Of a stretch of DNA of 21,959 nt, positions 15,209 through 21,959 are shown piece by piece (the stretch's first letter is position 1; every line of letters starts with the position of its first letter). Made by a program: the position numbers and the translations under genes. The notes under the pieces are model-generated. The model did not search any database. It saw nothing but the letters and a program-made list of their open reading frames with translations, and was not told the origin of the DNA. Origin of the DNA: an uncultured Eggerthella sp. (GTDB lineage: Bacteria > Actinomycetota > Coriobacteriia > Coriobacteriales > Eggerthellaceae). The stretch covers positions 1 to 21,959 of the forward strand of contig CAUASB010000017.1 in NCBI GenBank assembly GCA_958431815.1. The letters are read 5' to 3'.

Positions 15209-16795
15209 ATGAGCATGAGCAAGGGAACCTATTCCTTCACCACTCCCATCTACTACGTTAACGCGGCTCCCCACCTGGGCACGGCCTACACCACCATCGC
15301 TGCCGATGCGGTTGCGCGCTACCAGCGCATGAACGGCTACGACGTGGCATTCGTAACCGGCATGGACGAGCACGGCCAGAAGGTTGCCGACACGGCAGCT
15401 TCCAAGGGCATGACGCCGCAGGATTGGTGCGATTCCATGGAACCGGCCTTCCGCGATTGCTGGGACATGCTCGACATCACCTATACCGACTTCGTTCGCA
15501 CCACCGAGCCCCGTCACGCCGAAACCGTGAAGAAGTTCTGGCAGGACCTCTACGACAAGGGTTACTGCTACAAGGGCTCCTACGAGGGTTGGTACTGTGT
15601 TCACGAGGAAACCTACTACAACGAAAGCGACCTTCTGAAGAACGATGAAGGCGAATTCGTGTGCCCCGACTGCAAACGCCCTGTTCAGAAGGCAAGCGGT
15701 GAAGAGAACTGGTTCTTCAAGCTTTCCGAGTTCCAGGAGCCTTTGCTCAAGTACTACGAGGAACACCCCGAGTTCATTCGCCCCGAAACGCGCAAGAATG
15801 AAATCGTTTCCTTCGTGAAGAGCGGCCTGAAGGATCTTTCCATTTCCCGTTCCACGTTCGACTGGGGCGTTCCGCTGCCCTTCGATGAAGGCCATGTTGC
15901 CTATGTATGGGCAGACGCACTGTTGGCATACTTCACGGGCATCGGCTACGCCAGCGAAGAGCGTGCCGGCGAATTCGAGCAGCGCTGGCCCATGCAGTAC
16001 CACTTCGTGGGCAAGGACATCACGCGCTTCCACTGCGTGATTTGGCCTGCCATGCTGATGGCTGCTGGCCTGCCCATTCCCCGCACGGTATTCGGCCACG
16101 GCTTCCTGCTTACCAAGGGCGAAAAGATGTCCAAGTCCAAGGGCAATGCCGTGAAGCCCGCCGACTTGGTAAAGGCATTCGGCGTTGACGCATACCGCTA
16201 CTACTTCCTTTCCGACGTCCAGTTCGGCCATGACGGCTCCATTTCCATCGAGCGCATGGTTCAGGTGTACAACGCCGACCTGGCAAACACCTGGGGCAAC
16301 CTGTGCAGCCGCGTGTTCAACATGACCAAGAAGTACTTCGACGGCAAGGTGCCTGCTGCTCCCGCCGGCGCCGAGGAAAACCCGCTGCGCGAGATTGCCG
16401 ATGAGCTGTATGCCGAGTACGACAAGTGCATGGGCGACGTCGACTTCACGGGCGCTGCCGCTGCGGTTCAGAAGCTGGCAAGCCGCGTGAACCTGTACGT
16501 TGAAGATTCCGCTCCGTGGAACCTTGCCAAGAGCGAGGAAACCGCTGATGAGCTGGCTGCTGTTATCTACAACGCCCTGGAAGCCATCCGCATCATCGCG
16601 CTGTACATGGCGCCTTTCGCGCCCAACACGTCCGCTGAGGTATTCAACCGCCTGAGCCTGGGCGATATTTTCGCAACCACCGACATCGAGGCTGCAACGG
16701 TTTGGGGTCAGCTCGAAGCAGGTTCCCCTGTTTCTGTGGGCGATCCGCTGTATCCGCGCCTGGACGCCGATGCCATCGATCTTTCCATCGAGTAA
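15209..16795 (+). CDS. metG: Methionyl-tRNA synthetase
   Basis: The protein is 528 aa from ATG 15209, or 526 from ATG 15215; AAGAAAGAGAG at 15197-15207 can serve either. The frame is open upstream to 15146, but that part does not look like MetG. Class I signatures: the HIGH variant HLGT at 22-25 after TTPIYYVNAAP, GMDEHGQK at 51-58, a zinc knuckle formed by C130, C152 and C155 (VCPDCKRP), VGKDITRFH at 267-275 and KMSKS at 306-310. The length and sequence end after the anticodon-binding helical domain, so the C-terminal EMAP-like tRNA-binding domain found in many MetG proteins is absent. It charges initiator and elongator tRNA-Met with methionine. It is first in a metG-tatD-flavoprotein-rsmA run with very short gaps. 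Confidence 0.97.
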   Translation: MSMSKGTYSFTTPIYYVNAAPHLGTAYTTIAADAVARYQRMNGYDVAFVTGMDEHGQKVADTAASKGMTPQDWCDSMEPAFRDCWDMLDITYTDFVRTTEPRHAETVKKFWQDLYDKGYCYKGSYEGWYCVHEETYYNESDLLKNDEGEFVCPDCKRPVQKASGEENWFFKLSEFQEPLLKYYEEHPEFIRPETRKNEIVSFVKSGLKDLSISRSTFDWGVPLPFDEGHVAYVWADALLAYFTGIGYASEERAGEFEQRWPMQYHFVGKDITRFHCVIWPAMLMAAGLPIPRTVFGHGFLLTKGEKMSKSKGNAVKPADLVKAFGVDAYRYYFLSDVQFGHDGSISIERMVQVYNADLANTWGNLCSRVFNMTKKYFDGKVPAAPAGAEENPLREIADELYAEYDKCMGDVDFTGAAAAVQKLASRVNLYVEDSAPWNLAKSEETADELAAVIYNALEAIRIIALYMAPFAPNTSAEVFNRLSLGDIFATTDIEAATVWGQLEAGSPVSVGDPLYPRLDADAIDLSIE

Positions 16796-16813
16796 GTGGA
16801 AGCGGTCGGAACA

Positions 16814-17806
16814 ATGACCGAGGGAACGCAATCGCTGAACGCCGTCTTCGTTGAGGAGGGTGCGTTCAGCGTTTCCTTTTTTCAGAAACGCAAGCACCAT
16901 AAGTACCGCGAAGTGGAAGCGCCCGTCCTGGGCGCTCCGGTGGCGGATACCCATGCTCACCTGGAAATGCTGAAGAATCCTGCTGGTGAACTGGCTAAAT
17001 GCGCGTATCACAACGTCCGTTTCATATGTGCGATGTGCGACCCCGCCGAAGACGACCACACCACGTTCGAAAACCTCGAGGCGTGGCAGGAAGGCGCGCG
17101 CACCACGCTTGAGGAAGCGGGCTTGGAACAGTACATCCCTCGTATTCCGCACCTGCGTATTGCCACAGGTGTGCACCCGCATAATGCCAAGCTGTGGGAT
17201 ACGCGCATGGAGCGCACGCTGGTGAATCGCTTGGCCGACCCGCGTGTCTGTGCGCTGGGCGAAGTGGGGCTCGATTACCATTACGACCTTTCGCCGCGTG
17301 CGATGCAGCGGGGGGTGTTCCGTTGTCAGGTGCAGCTTGCCAAGATGGCGGGCATTCCGCTTATCCTGCATATGCGAGAAGCGCATGACGAAGGCTTGGC
17401 TATTCTGGAGGAAGAGGGATTCCCCGAGGCGGGTGTGTTGCTGCACTGCTTCAACCTTGACGAAGAAGCGCTTGCTCCTTGGGCCGAGCACGGTTGCTAC
17501 ATTGCCTATGGTGGTCCCATCACGTTCAAAAAGGCTGATGAGGTGCGTGCGGCGGCCACGAAAGTGCCACATAACCTGCTGCTTACCGAAACCGACAGCC
17601 CGTATATGACCCCCGAGCCTATGCGCGGGGTGGACTGCGGGCCGGCGCATGTGATCTTCACCGCGGAAAAGCTGTTGGAGGTTCTGGGCAAGCAGTCGGA
17701 AGAGGAACGTGCAGAATTGCTAGGCCAGCTGTACCGCAATGCGCTTGGCCTGCTGGACTGTGAACCTACCGCCTGGCAGTGCAGTCATGCGGCGAAGAAT
17801 GCGTAG
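16814..17806 (+). CDS. tatD: TatD family metal-dependent DNase/hydrolase
   Basis: The protein is 330 aa from ATG 16814; GTG 16796, immediately after the metG stop, would add six residues, and neither start has a strong ribosome binding site. A tail of about 43 aa without known motif precedes the TIM-barrel. Metal ligands follow the TatD pattern: DTHAH (H47, H49), GEVGLDYHYD (E150), LILHMREA (H186), LLHCF (H211) and TETDSPY (D261). Homologues are 3'-5' exonucleases on single-stranded DNA or general metal-dependent hydrolases. The N-terminal extension is longer than in typical 255-265-aa TatD proteins, as is the insert around residues 78-115. In Firmicutes tatD also sits directly after metG. 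Confidence 0.95.
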   Translation: MTEGTQSLNAVFVEEGAFSVSFFQKRKHHKYREVEAPVLGAPVADTHAHLEMLKNPAGELAKCAYHNVRFICAMCDPAEDDHTTFENLEAWQEGARTTLEEAGLEQYIPRIPHLRIATGVHPHNAKLWDTRMERTLVNRLADPRVCALGEVGLDYHYDLSPRAMQRGVFRCQVQLAKMAGIPLILHMREAHDEGLAILEEEGFPEAGVLLHCFNLDEEALAPWAEHGCYIAYGGPITFKKADEVRAAATKVPHNLLLTETDSPYMTPEPMRGVDCGPAHVIFTAEKLLEVLGKQSEEERAELLGQLYRNALGLLDCEPTAWQCSHAAKNA

Positions 17807-17810
17807 CGGT

Positions 17811-18356
17811 ATGACTCGCTGGGTAGTTGTCAACGGCTCGCCGCGGTTGAACGGCAAAAGCGCCCGCGTGGTGCGTATGCTGAAGCTGCTTATCGAGCAG
17901 CGCACGCCCGAAGTGGAGCTTGTCGAGTTCGAAGTTGGGCGCATGGACGTTTCCGGGTGCAACGGCTGCGAATTCTGCCGTACCAACGGTGAATGCGTCA
18001 TGGACGACGATATGACACAGTTCATCGATGAGCTGGACAGTGCCGATAGGGTGCTGTTGGTGGTGCCGGTGTATTTTGCCGGAGTGCCCTCGCAGATGAA
18101 GGCGGTGCTCGACCGGCTGCAGCCGTACTTTTGGCCGTACCTGGAGCGCAAGAAAGCGGGCGAAACGCTACCGGAAAAGCGACCTTTGTCGCTTTTCGTG
18201 GTGGGTGACGGCGGTGACCCGCATGGGTACGACCCGCTTGTTGCCAGCGTCCGTTCCTCTATGGCTCTTGCAGGTTTTTCGATTGATGAAGTGATTCCGC
18301 TTATCGGCATCAAGCACGTTAAGCCGGAACATTTAGGAAAGTGGGGTGTTGCCTAA
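17811..18356 (+). CDS. Flavodoxin-fold NAD(P)H-dependent oxidoreductase with Isf-like cysteine motif
   Basis: The protein is 181 aa from ATG 17811, 4 bases after the tatD stop; the frame is open to 17739 inside tatD, but the flavodoxin strand starts at TRWVVVNGSP. The FMN phosphate loop is GSPRLNGKS (residues 9-17). CNGCEFCRTNGEC at 50-62 gives C-x2-C-x2-C-x5-C, which fits the compact cluster of iron-sulfur flavoproteins, although many FMN reductases keep only part of it. VPVYFAGVPSQMKAVLDR binds the flavin ring side, and VVGDGGDPHGYDP is the third loop. It probably moves electrons from NAD(P)H or ferredoxin to an unknown acceptor in an anaerobe. Its stop overlaps the rsmA start by one base (TAATG), so it is translationally coupled to rsmA. 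Confidence 0.88.
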   Translation: MTRWVVVNGSPRLNGKSARVVRMLKLLIEQRTPEVELVEFEVGRMDVSGCNGCEFCRTNGECVMDDDMTQFIDELDSADRVLLVVPVYFAGVPSQMKAVLDRLQPYFWPYLERKKAGETLPEKRPLSLFVVGDGGDPHGYDPLVASVRSSMALAGFSIDEVIPLIGIKHVKPEHLGKWGVA

Positions 18357-19234
18357 TGGGCAAGCTTTCATATTTGGCAAGCGTTGCCGAAACGCGCGCG
18401 GTGCTTGAAGCCTATGGCCTTATGACGAAGAAGGCGCTGGGGCAGCACTTCCTTATTAATGACGGCATCGTGCAGCATATCTGCGACTTGGCGGAGCTTT
18501 GCCCTGAAGACAAGGTGTTGGAAGTTGGTCCTGGCATTGGCACGCTGACCGTTGCCTTGCTACAGCGCGCTGGTCAAGTGTGCTCCATCGAAATGGACGC
18601 CGATTTGCCGGCCGTGTTGGCAGAGACATGTGCCGAATGGGCCGACAAGTTCACTCTTATTCCGGGCGATGCCCTGGCGGTTGCGCCTTCACAGGTGCCG
18701 TTTGCGCCGAACAAGCTTGCTGCCAACCTGCCTTACGCGGTGGCGGCAACCATCGTGCTCGATTTCTTCGAGCGTTATGAATCGCTGCAAAGCCAAACCA
18801 TCATGGTGCAGGCCGAGGTTGCCGATCGCATGTGCGCGAAAATCGGCACGAAGAATTACGGCGCCTATACGGTTAAGCTGGGCCTTTTGGCCGAATACCA
18901 TGGCCGTTTCGCGGTTTCCGAGGGCAACTTCTTCCCGCCGCCGCGCGTGAAGAGCGCCGTTATCCGCCTTGATCGCCGCGCCGAACAACTGCCCGACGAG
19001 TTGCGTCGTGCAACCATGATCATGGCCGACGCATCGTTTGCCAACCGCCGCAAAACCATTGCGAACTCGCTGAAAACCTACTTCTCCAACCCGCAAACGC
19101 ATGATGATCGCATGCTGGCGTGCATTCCCGAAACGCTTGAGCAGGCGGGTATTTCCGCCAAAGCGCGTGGTGAATCGTTGGAGCGAGAAGCATTCATCGA
19201 GCTGGGCAAGGCATACCTTGCCATGCACGAGTAG
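18356..19234 (+). CDS. rsmA: 16S rRNA (adenine(1518)-N6/adenine(1519)-N6)-dimethyltransferase RsmA (KsgA)
   Basis: The protein is 292 aa from ATG 18356, overlapping the upstream TAA; GTG 18341 would add five residues without family similarity. KKALGQHFLIN (25-35) is the RsmA N-terminal signature. The S-adenosylmethionine site is VLEVGPGIGTLT (54-65), with acidic E79 and PGDAL (103-107). Motif IV NLPY is at 124-127, and the FFPPPRVKSAVIRL segment follows. It dimethylates two adjacent adenines near the 3' end of 16S rRNA late in 30S assembly; loss gives kasugamycin resistance. The C-terminal helical domain is complete. It ends the metG run; a long hairpin follows at 19253. Confidence 0.97.
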   Translation: MGKLSYLASVAETRAVLEAYGLMTKKALGQHFLINDGIVQHICDLAELCPEDKVLEVGPGIGTLTVALLQRAGQVCSIEMDADLPAVLAETCAEWADKFTLIPGDALAVAPSQVPFAPNKLAANLPYAVAATIVLDFFERYESLQSQTIMVQAEVADRMCAKIGTKNYGAYTVKLGLLAEYHGRFAVSEGNFFPPPRVKSAVIRLDRRAEQLPDELRRATMIMADASFANRRKTIANSLKTYFSNPQTHDDRMLACIPETLEQAGISAKARGESLEREAFIELGKAYLAMHE

Positions 19235-19252
19235 CGTAATTCAGCCCTTTTC

Positions 19253-19289
19253 TGGTTGGGCATGGGGCGCTGCGCCTCGTGCCCAACCA
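19253..19289 (+). terminator. Long GC-rich hairpin after rsmA
   Basis: The arms at 19253-19270 and 19272-19289 pair throughout with two G-U wobbles, 18 nominal pairs (GGTTGGGCA with TGCCCAACC plus an inner GC-rich part). No U-run follows on either strand, so it may be a terminator of unusual type, an mRNA 3' end stabiliser, or a mobile palindrome. Confidence 0.6.
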
Positions 19290-19316
19290 ATGGTATTCAA
19301 TAATTGATGATCTGAA

Positions 19317-19526
19317 GCGCAGGGTGCTGCGTAGCGGACTCCTCTGGAGCGCGGTTTTCGAGGAATTGCCTTCAAGAAATCGCCCTAGGTATTCGATCGA
19401 AAACGTAGGGGATTTCCTGAATCATGCATCGAGCTGATTTTGCGGTTTCTTCCACCGAATTCAAAAAGCCAATTCCTTGAAAACCGAAGCAAGCGGAAGC
19501 GGAGTGCGATACGCAGCACCCTGCGC
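19317..19526. repeat. Long imperfect inverted-repeat element, copy 1
   Basis: The outer arms at 19317-19333 and 19510-19526 are perfectly complementary over 17 bases. A second arm pair, 19352-19368 with 19470-19486, pairs fully with one G-U. Inside, GAAATC.CCCTA (19376-19387) pairs with TAGGG.ATTTC (19406-19416). The whole about 210-base unit fills the gap between rsmA and the ABC gene and contains no credible reading frame. A segment near its right end (19470-19504) recurs in reverse orientation at 21879-21913, which shows it is a dispersed repeat. Confidence 0.8.
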
Positions 19527-19530
19527 CTCT

Positions 19531-19536
19531 TATAGT
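19531..19536 (+). promoter_or_regulatory. Possible -10 box (TATAGT) for the ABC exporter gene
   Basis: TATAGT at 19531-19536 starts 5 bases after the inverted-repeat element and 25 bases before the ABC gene start. The -35 position falls inside the element's right arm (GATACG), a poor match, so either the promoter is weak or an activator is needed. Confidence 0.35.
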
Positions 19537-19561
19537 GCGTTCAACACATGAAAGGAACCAG

Positions 19562-21346
19562 ATGGCAAAAGCCACTCCTTCTTTAACTCGTAGAACCCTT
19601 CATTACTACTGGCAAGTAACGCGCAAGCATAAAGGCATGTTCGCTGCATTGATGCTTTCCACCTTCGCGTTCGTAGCCCTGCTCAGCTACGGCAACCCGT
19701 ATGTCATGAGCCTCATCGTTGACAAGGTGAGCGCCGATCCCGTTGGTGCCGACCAGGTTATGGAAGTGTTCGGGCCCTACATTGTGGCGCTCATCCTTAT
19801 TAATGTGTTCGGTCAAGCGGCCAGCAAGCTGCAGGATTACACCATGTACAAGCTGGAAATCGCCGCATCGTACGACTTGGCAACCATGAGCTTCGATGCC
19901 CTGTGCAACCAGAGTATGTCGTTTCACTCCAACCGTTTCGGCGGCACTCTGGTAAGCCAAACCACCAAGTTTATGAGCGCTTACCAGCAGTTAATCGAAA
20001 CCATCATGTTCCCGTTTCTGCCGGTTGTTTGTTCGGTTATCTTCACGTGCGCCATTTTGGTTCCGCGCGTGCCGCTCTACGTTGCCATCCTCATGGTGCT
20101 GTTGGTAATCTACGCCAGCATTTCCTATTACCTGTACAAGCGCATCCTTTCGCTGAACGAAAAGGCCGCCAGCGCACAGAACCAGCTTTCGGGTGAGTTG
20201 TCCGATTCGGTGGCGAACATCCTGGCGGTGAAAACTTATGGGCGTGAAGATTACGAACGAGGGCTTTTCGACCAGGCGAACAGGGAAGTGGTGGCTCGCG
20301 ATTCGAAGCGCATGTGGGCATCGCTTACCCGTGGCATTATCACGGCGTGCATCACGGTGGTTATCATGGCGGTGGTTACGGTGTTCATCGCGGGAGGCAA
20401 TGCCTGGTACGGCATCACGCCGGGCACGTTGGTGGTTATGTTCACTTACACCTACACCATTACGAACCAGTTCAACTTCATCAACAACGGCCTGCAGCGC
20501 TTCAACCGCGCTTTCGGCGATGCCAGCGGCATGACGGCCATCTTGGACGAGCCGCGCCTTGTTGCCGACAAGCCTGGCGCGCCGGATTTGAAGGTGACCG
20601 AAGGCACCATTGATTTCCAGGACATCGACTTCTTCTATACCGACGGCAATGCGAAGACGCAGGTGTTCGACAAGTTCGAATTACATATCCCAGCTGGCCA
20701 GCGTGTTGGTTTAGTGGGCATGAGCGGTGCGGGCAAAACCACGCTCACCAAGTTGCTGCTGCGTTTGTCGGACATTCAGGAAGGTCGCATCCTCATCGAC
20801 GGACAGAACATCGCCGACACTACTCAGCAAAGCCTGCGTCGTCAGATTGCCTACGTGCCGCAGGAAGCGTTGCTGTTCCATCGCACCATTGCGGAAAACA
20901 TCGCTTACGGCAGGCCTGATGCAACGCCCGAGCAAATCCGCACGGCGGCAAAGCAGGCAAATGCCCTTGAATTCATCGAGAAGCTTCCCCAGGGCTTCGA
21001 TACGGTGACGGGCGAGCGCGGCGTTAAGCTTTCGGGCGGCCAGCGCCAACGCATTGCCATTGCGCGTGCGCTTCTGGCTGATTGCCCGGTGCTTGTGCTG
21101 GACGAGGCCACCAGCGCCCTTGACTCCGAGAGCGAAAAACTGGTGCAAGACGCTTTGGCTACGTTGATGGAAGGACGCACCTGCATCGTGGTGGCGCATC
21201 GCCTTTCCACGGTTGCCAACTTGGACAGGATTGTGGTGCTTGATGGCGGCAAGATCGTCGAAGACGGCCCGCACGATGAACTGGTTGCGCAGGGTGGGGA
21301 ATACGCTCATCTGTGGAACCGTCAAACGGGCGCATACCTCGAATAG
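19562..21346 (+). CDS. ABC exporter, fused membrane and ATPase domains
   Basis: The protein is 594 aa from ATG 19562, which follows AAAGGAA (19551-19557); GTG 19535 would add nine residues. The type IV ABC exporter layout has six membrane helices at about 26-45, 72-88, 147-168, 170-192, 258-278 and 286-304, then the nucleotide-binding domain with GMSGAGKT (Walker A, 386-393), YVPQEALLF (Q-loop, 431-439), LSGGQ (490-494), LVLDEATSALD (Walker B and D-loop, 511-521) and H546. It is a half transporter and must dimerise. No second ABC gene is beside it, so it is likely a homodimer. The substrate cannot be told from sequence; drug, lipid or peptide export are all possible. It stands alone between a repeat-filled gap and veg. 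Confidence 0.93.
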   Translation: MAKATPSLTRRTLHYYWQVTRKHKGMFAALMLSTFAFVALLSYGNPYVMSLIVDKVSADPVGADQVMEVFGPYIVALILINVFGQAASKLQDYTMYKLEIAASYDLATMSFDALCNQSMSFHSNRFGGTLVSQTTKFMSAYQQLIETIMFPFLPVVCSVIFTCAILVPRVPLYVAILMVLLVIYASISYYLYKRILSLNEKAASAQNQLSGELSDSVANILAVKTYGREDYERGLFDQANREVVARDSKRMWASLTRGIITACITVVIMAVVTVFIAGGNAWYGITPGTLVVMFTYTYTITNQFNFINNGLQRFNRAFGDASGMTAILDEPRLVADKPGAPDLKVTEGTIDFQDIDFFYTDGNAKTQVFDKFELHIPAGQRVGLVGMSGAGKTTLTKLLLRLSDIQEGRILIDGQNIADTTQQSLRRQIAYVPQEALLFHRTIAENIAYGRPDATPEQIRTAAKQANALEFIEKLPQGFDTVTGERGVKLSGGQRQRIAIARALLADCPVLVLDEATSALDSESEKLVQDALATLMEGRTCIVVAHRLSTVANLDRIVVLDGGKIVEDGPHDELVAQGGEYAHLWNRQTGAYLE

Positions 21347-21378
21347 CCAATAGTATGTCTATGGTTACAAGATGAAGA

Positions 21379-21410
21379 TTGCCCCGTAGCATAAGCGGCG
21401 ATGATAGACT
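21379..21410 (+). promoter_or_regulatory. Tentative veg promoter region
   Basis: TTGCCC (21379-21384) is followed after 17 bases by a poor -10 match (TGATAG) and after 20 bases by TAGACT. It lies about 45 bases before the veg start. In Bacillus, veg is driven by a very strong promoter; no equally good match is seen here. Confidence 0.25.
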
Positions 21411-21452
21411 AGCTATGTATTAATGTGTCCAAAGTGGAAAGAACAACCTTTT

Positions 21453-21782
21453 ATGGATCTAGCAAAGCAAGCACAGATTATCGGCAACATCCATGACACG
21501 CTGAGCCAGTACGTTGGCCAGAAGCTGCGCGTTCGTGCAAACATGGGCCGCTCGAAAATCGTTGAAAGCGAAGGTGTGCTCATGCAGGTGCATCCGCAGC
21601 TGTTCATCATGGAGGTAAAGCGCAAGCGCGGCGCTTCTGCCCGTCAGTCCTACCAGTACGTTGATGTTCTTACCGGTATGGTAGAGCTCAGCCAGGACGG
21701 CAAGCCCCTCTTCGGCAACTTCATCGAAGAGGACACCCCTGAAGAAGCAGCTCCTGCAGCAGAGGCAAAGCCCGAACTGTAA
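21453..21782 (+). CDS. veg: Veg family protein
   Basis: The protein is 109 aa from ATG 21453; an upstream ATG at 21423 has no ribosome binding site, whereas GGAAAGAA (21436-21443) precedes 21453. The Veg core runs IHDTLSQYVGQKLRVRANMGRSK (residues 13-35), GVLMQVHPQLFIME (41-54) and SYQYVDVLTGMVEL (66-79), a small SH3-like beta barrel. The last 20 aa are an acidic Ala/Glu tail. B. subtilis Veg (86 aa) is linked to biofilm control and spore outgrowth; its molecular role is unclear. In Firmicutes it sits a few genes after ksgA, as here. Confidence 0.93.
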   Translation: MDLAKQAQIIGNIHDTLSQYVGQKLRVRANMGRSKIVESEGVLMQVHPQLFIMEVKRKRGASARQSYQYVDVLTGMVELSQDGKPLFGNFIEEDTPEEAAPAAEAKPEL

Positions 21783-21802
21783 GCGCGAAACCATCGCATC
21801 AA

Positions 21803-21837
21803 GCAAGGCCCGTTCGTTTTTTTCGAACGGGCCTTGC
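21803..21837 (+). terminator. Perfect 14-bp hairpin with a T7 loop after veg
   Basis: GCAAGGCCCGTTCG (21803-21816), loop of seven T (21817-21823) and the exact complement at 21824-21837, 20 bases after the veg stop. The U-tract is in the loop and not after the stem (TGCGTTTC follows). It probably still ends or processes the veg transcript. Confidence 0.7.
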
Positions 21838-21878
21838 TGCGTTTCTGGACGAGGAGGGGTTAGGCGGCGCATATCGGG

Positions 21879-21959
21879 CTCCGCTTCCGCTTATTTCGGT
21901 TTTTAAGGAATTGAAGGGGAGCTAGCGTAAGAAATCGCGAATATGATTCAACGCATGGT
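21879..21959. repeat. Inverted-repeat element, copy 2 (opposite orientation, cut by the right edge)
   Basis: Positions 21879-21913 match the reverse complement of 19470-19504 at 32 of 35 bases (CTCCGCTTCCGCTT, then TTCGGTTTT and AAGGAATTG). Further on, AAGAAA.CGC.AA and ATGATTCA also recur in the reverse complement of copy 1 (around 19420-19455) with a short gap. The rest of the unit lies outside the window. Confidence 0.7.

Noticed and set aside
15182..17650. An 822-codon open frame on the minus strand opposite metG and tatD
   Set aside because: It lies entirely antisense to two well-recognised genes, shows no domain pattern and has His/Arg/Val-rich shadow composition; it comes from codon bias on the other strand.

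Overview
The window looks like part of the chromosome of an anaerobic actinobacterium of the class Coriobacteriia, probably near Eggerthellaceae. This is inference from the moderate-to-high GC, the purine-rich ribosome binding sites, the gene complement (a DegV protein, a CadA pump with a separate HMA protein, a B. subtilis-like metG/tatD/rsmA/veg neighbourhood) and sequence flavour. No rRNA or other marker is present to prove it. Every gene I accept lies on the + strand.

Region 1 (1-9317) is an accessory operon that enters from beyond the left edge. It holds two adjacent ORFs in one frame, separated only by a TGA: helix-hairpin-helix repeats like the RNA polymerase alpha C-terminal domain, then a 672-codon protein with sigma-4/winged-helix-like segments. 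These are followed by a ParB/sulfiredoxin-fold protein, an SNF2-type helicase, a type A PglZ phosphatase-superfamily protein and a 61-aa protein. Genes 2-5 overlap or nearly touch. PglZ is the hallmark of BREX phage defence, but none of the usual BREX partners (BrxA/B/C, PglX, BrxL) is visible. The module is the best candidate here for an uncharacterised defence system. A hand count gives 29/60 G+C at 1501-1560 and 34/60 at 13081-13140, so this block may be somewhat poorer in GC than the rest.

Region 2 (9318-11108) holds a DegV-family fatty-acid-binding protein with a textbook terminator, then about 690 bases without a gene. That stretch contains two tandem structured elements exactly 207 bases apart. 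Their pairing arms differ in sequence but each pair stays complementary.

Region 3 (11046-14955) is a zinc/cadmium efflux locus. A SmtB-like repressor has a clear promoter and a 12-2-12-like operator. It is followed by a free-standing HMA metal-binding protein and a P1B ATPase that lacks its own HMA domain, then a YgjP-type metallopeptidase. The HMA and ATPase genes each end inside a perfect hairpin that is followed by a copy of a second structured repeat with covarying stems.

Region 4 (15105-21959) is core genome: metG, tatD, a small Fe-S-type flavoprotein, rsmA (ksgA), an ABC exporter and veg. The order echoes the B. subtilis metS-tatD-rnmV-ksgA-veg cluster, but rnmV is missing and the flavoprotein stands in the interval. 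A third structured repeat lies between rsmA and the ABC gene, and a second, inverted copy of it runs off the right edge.
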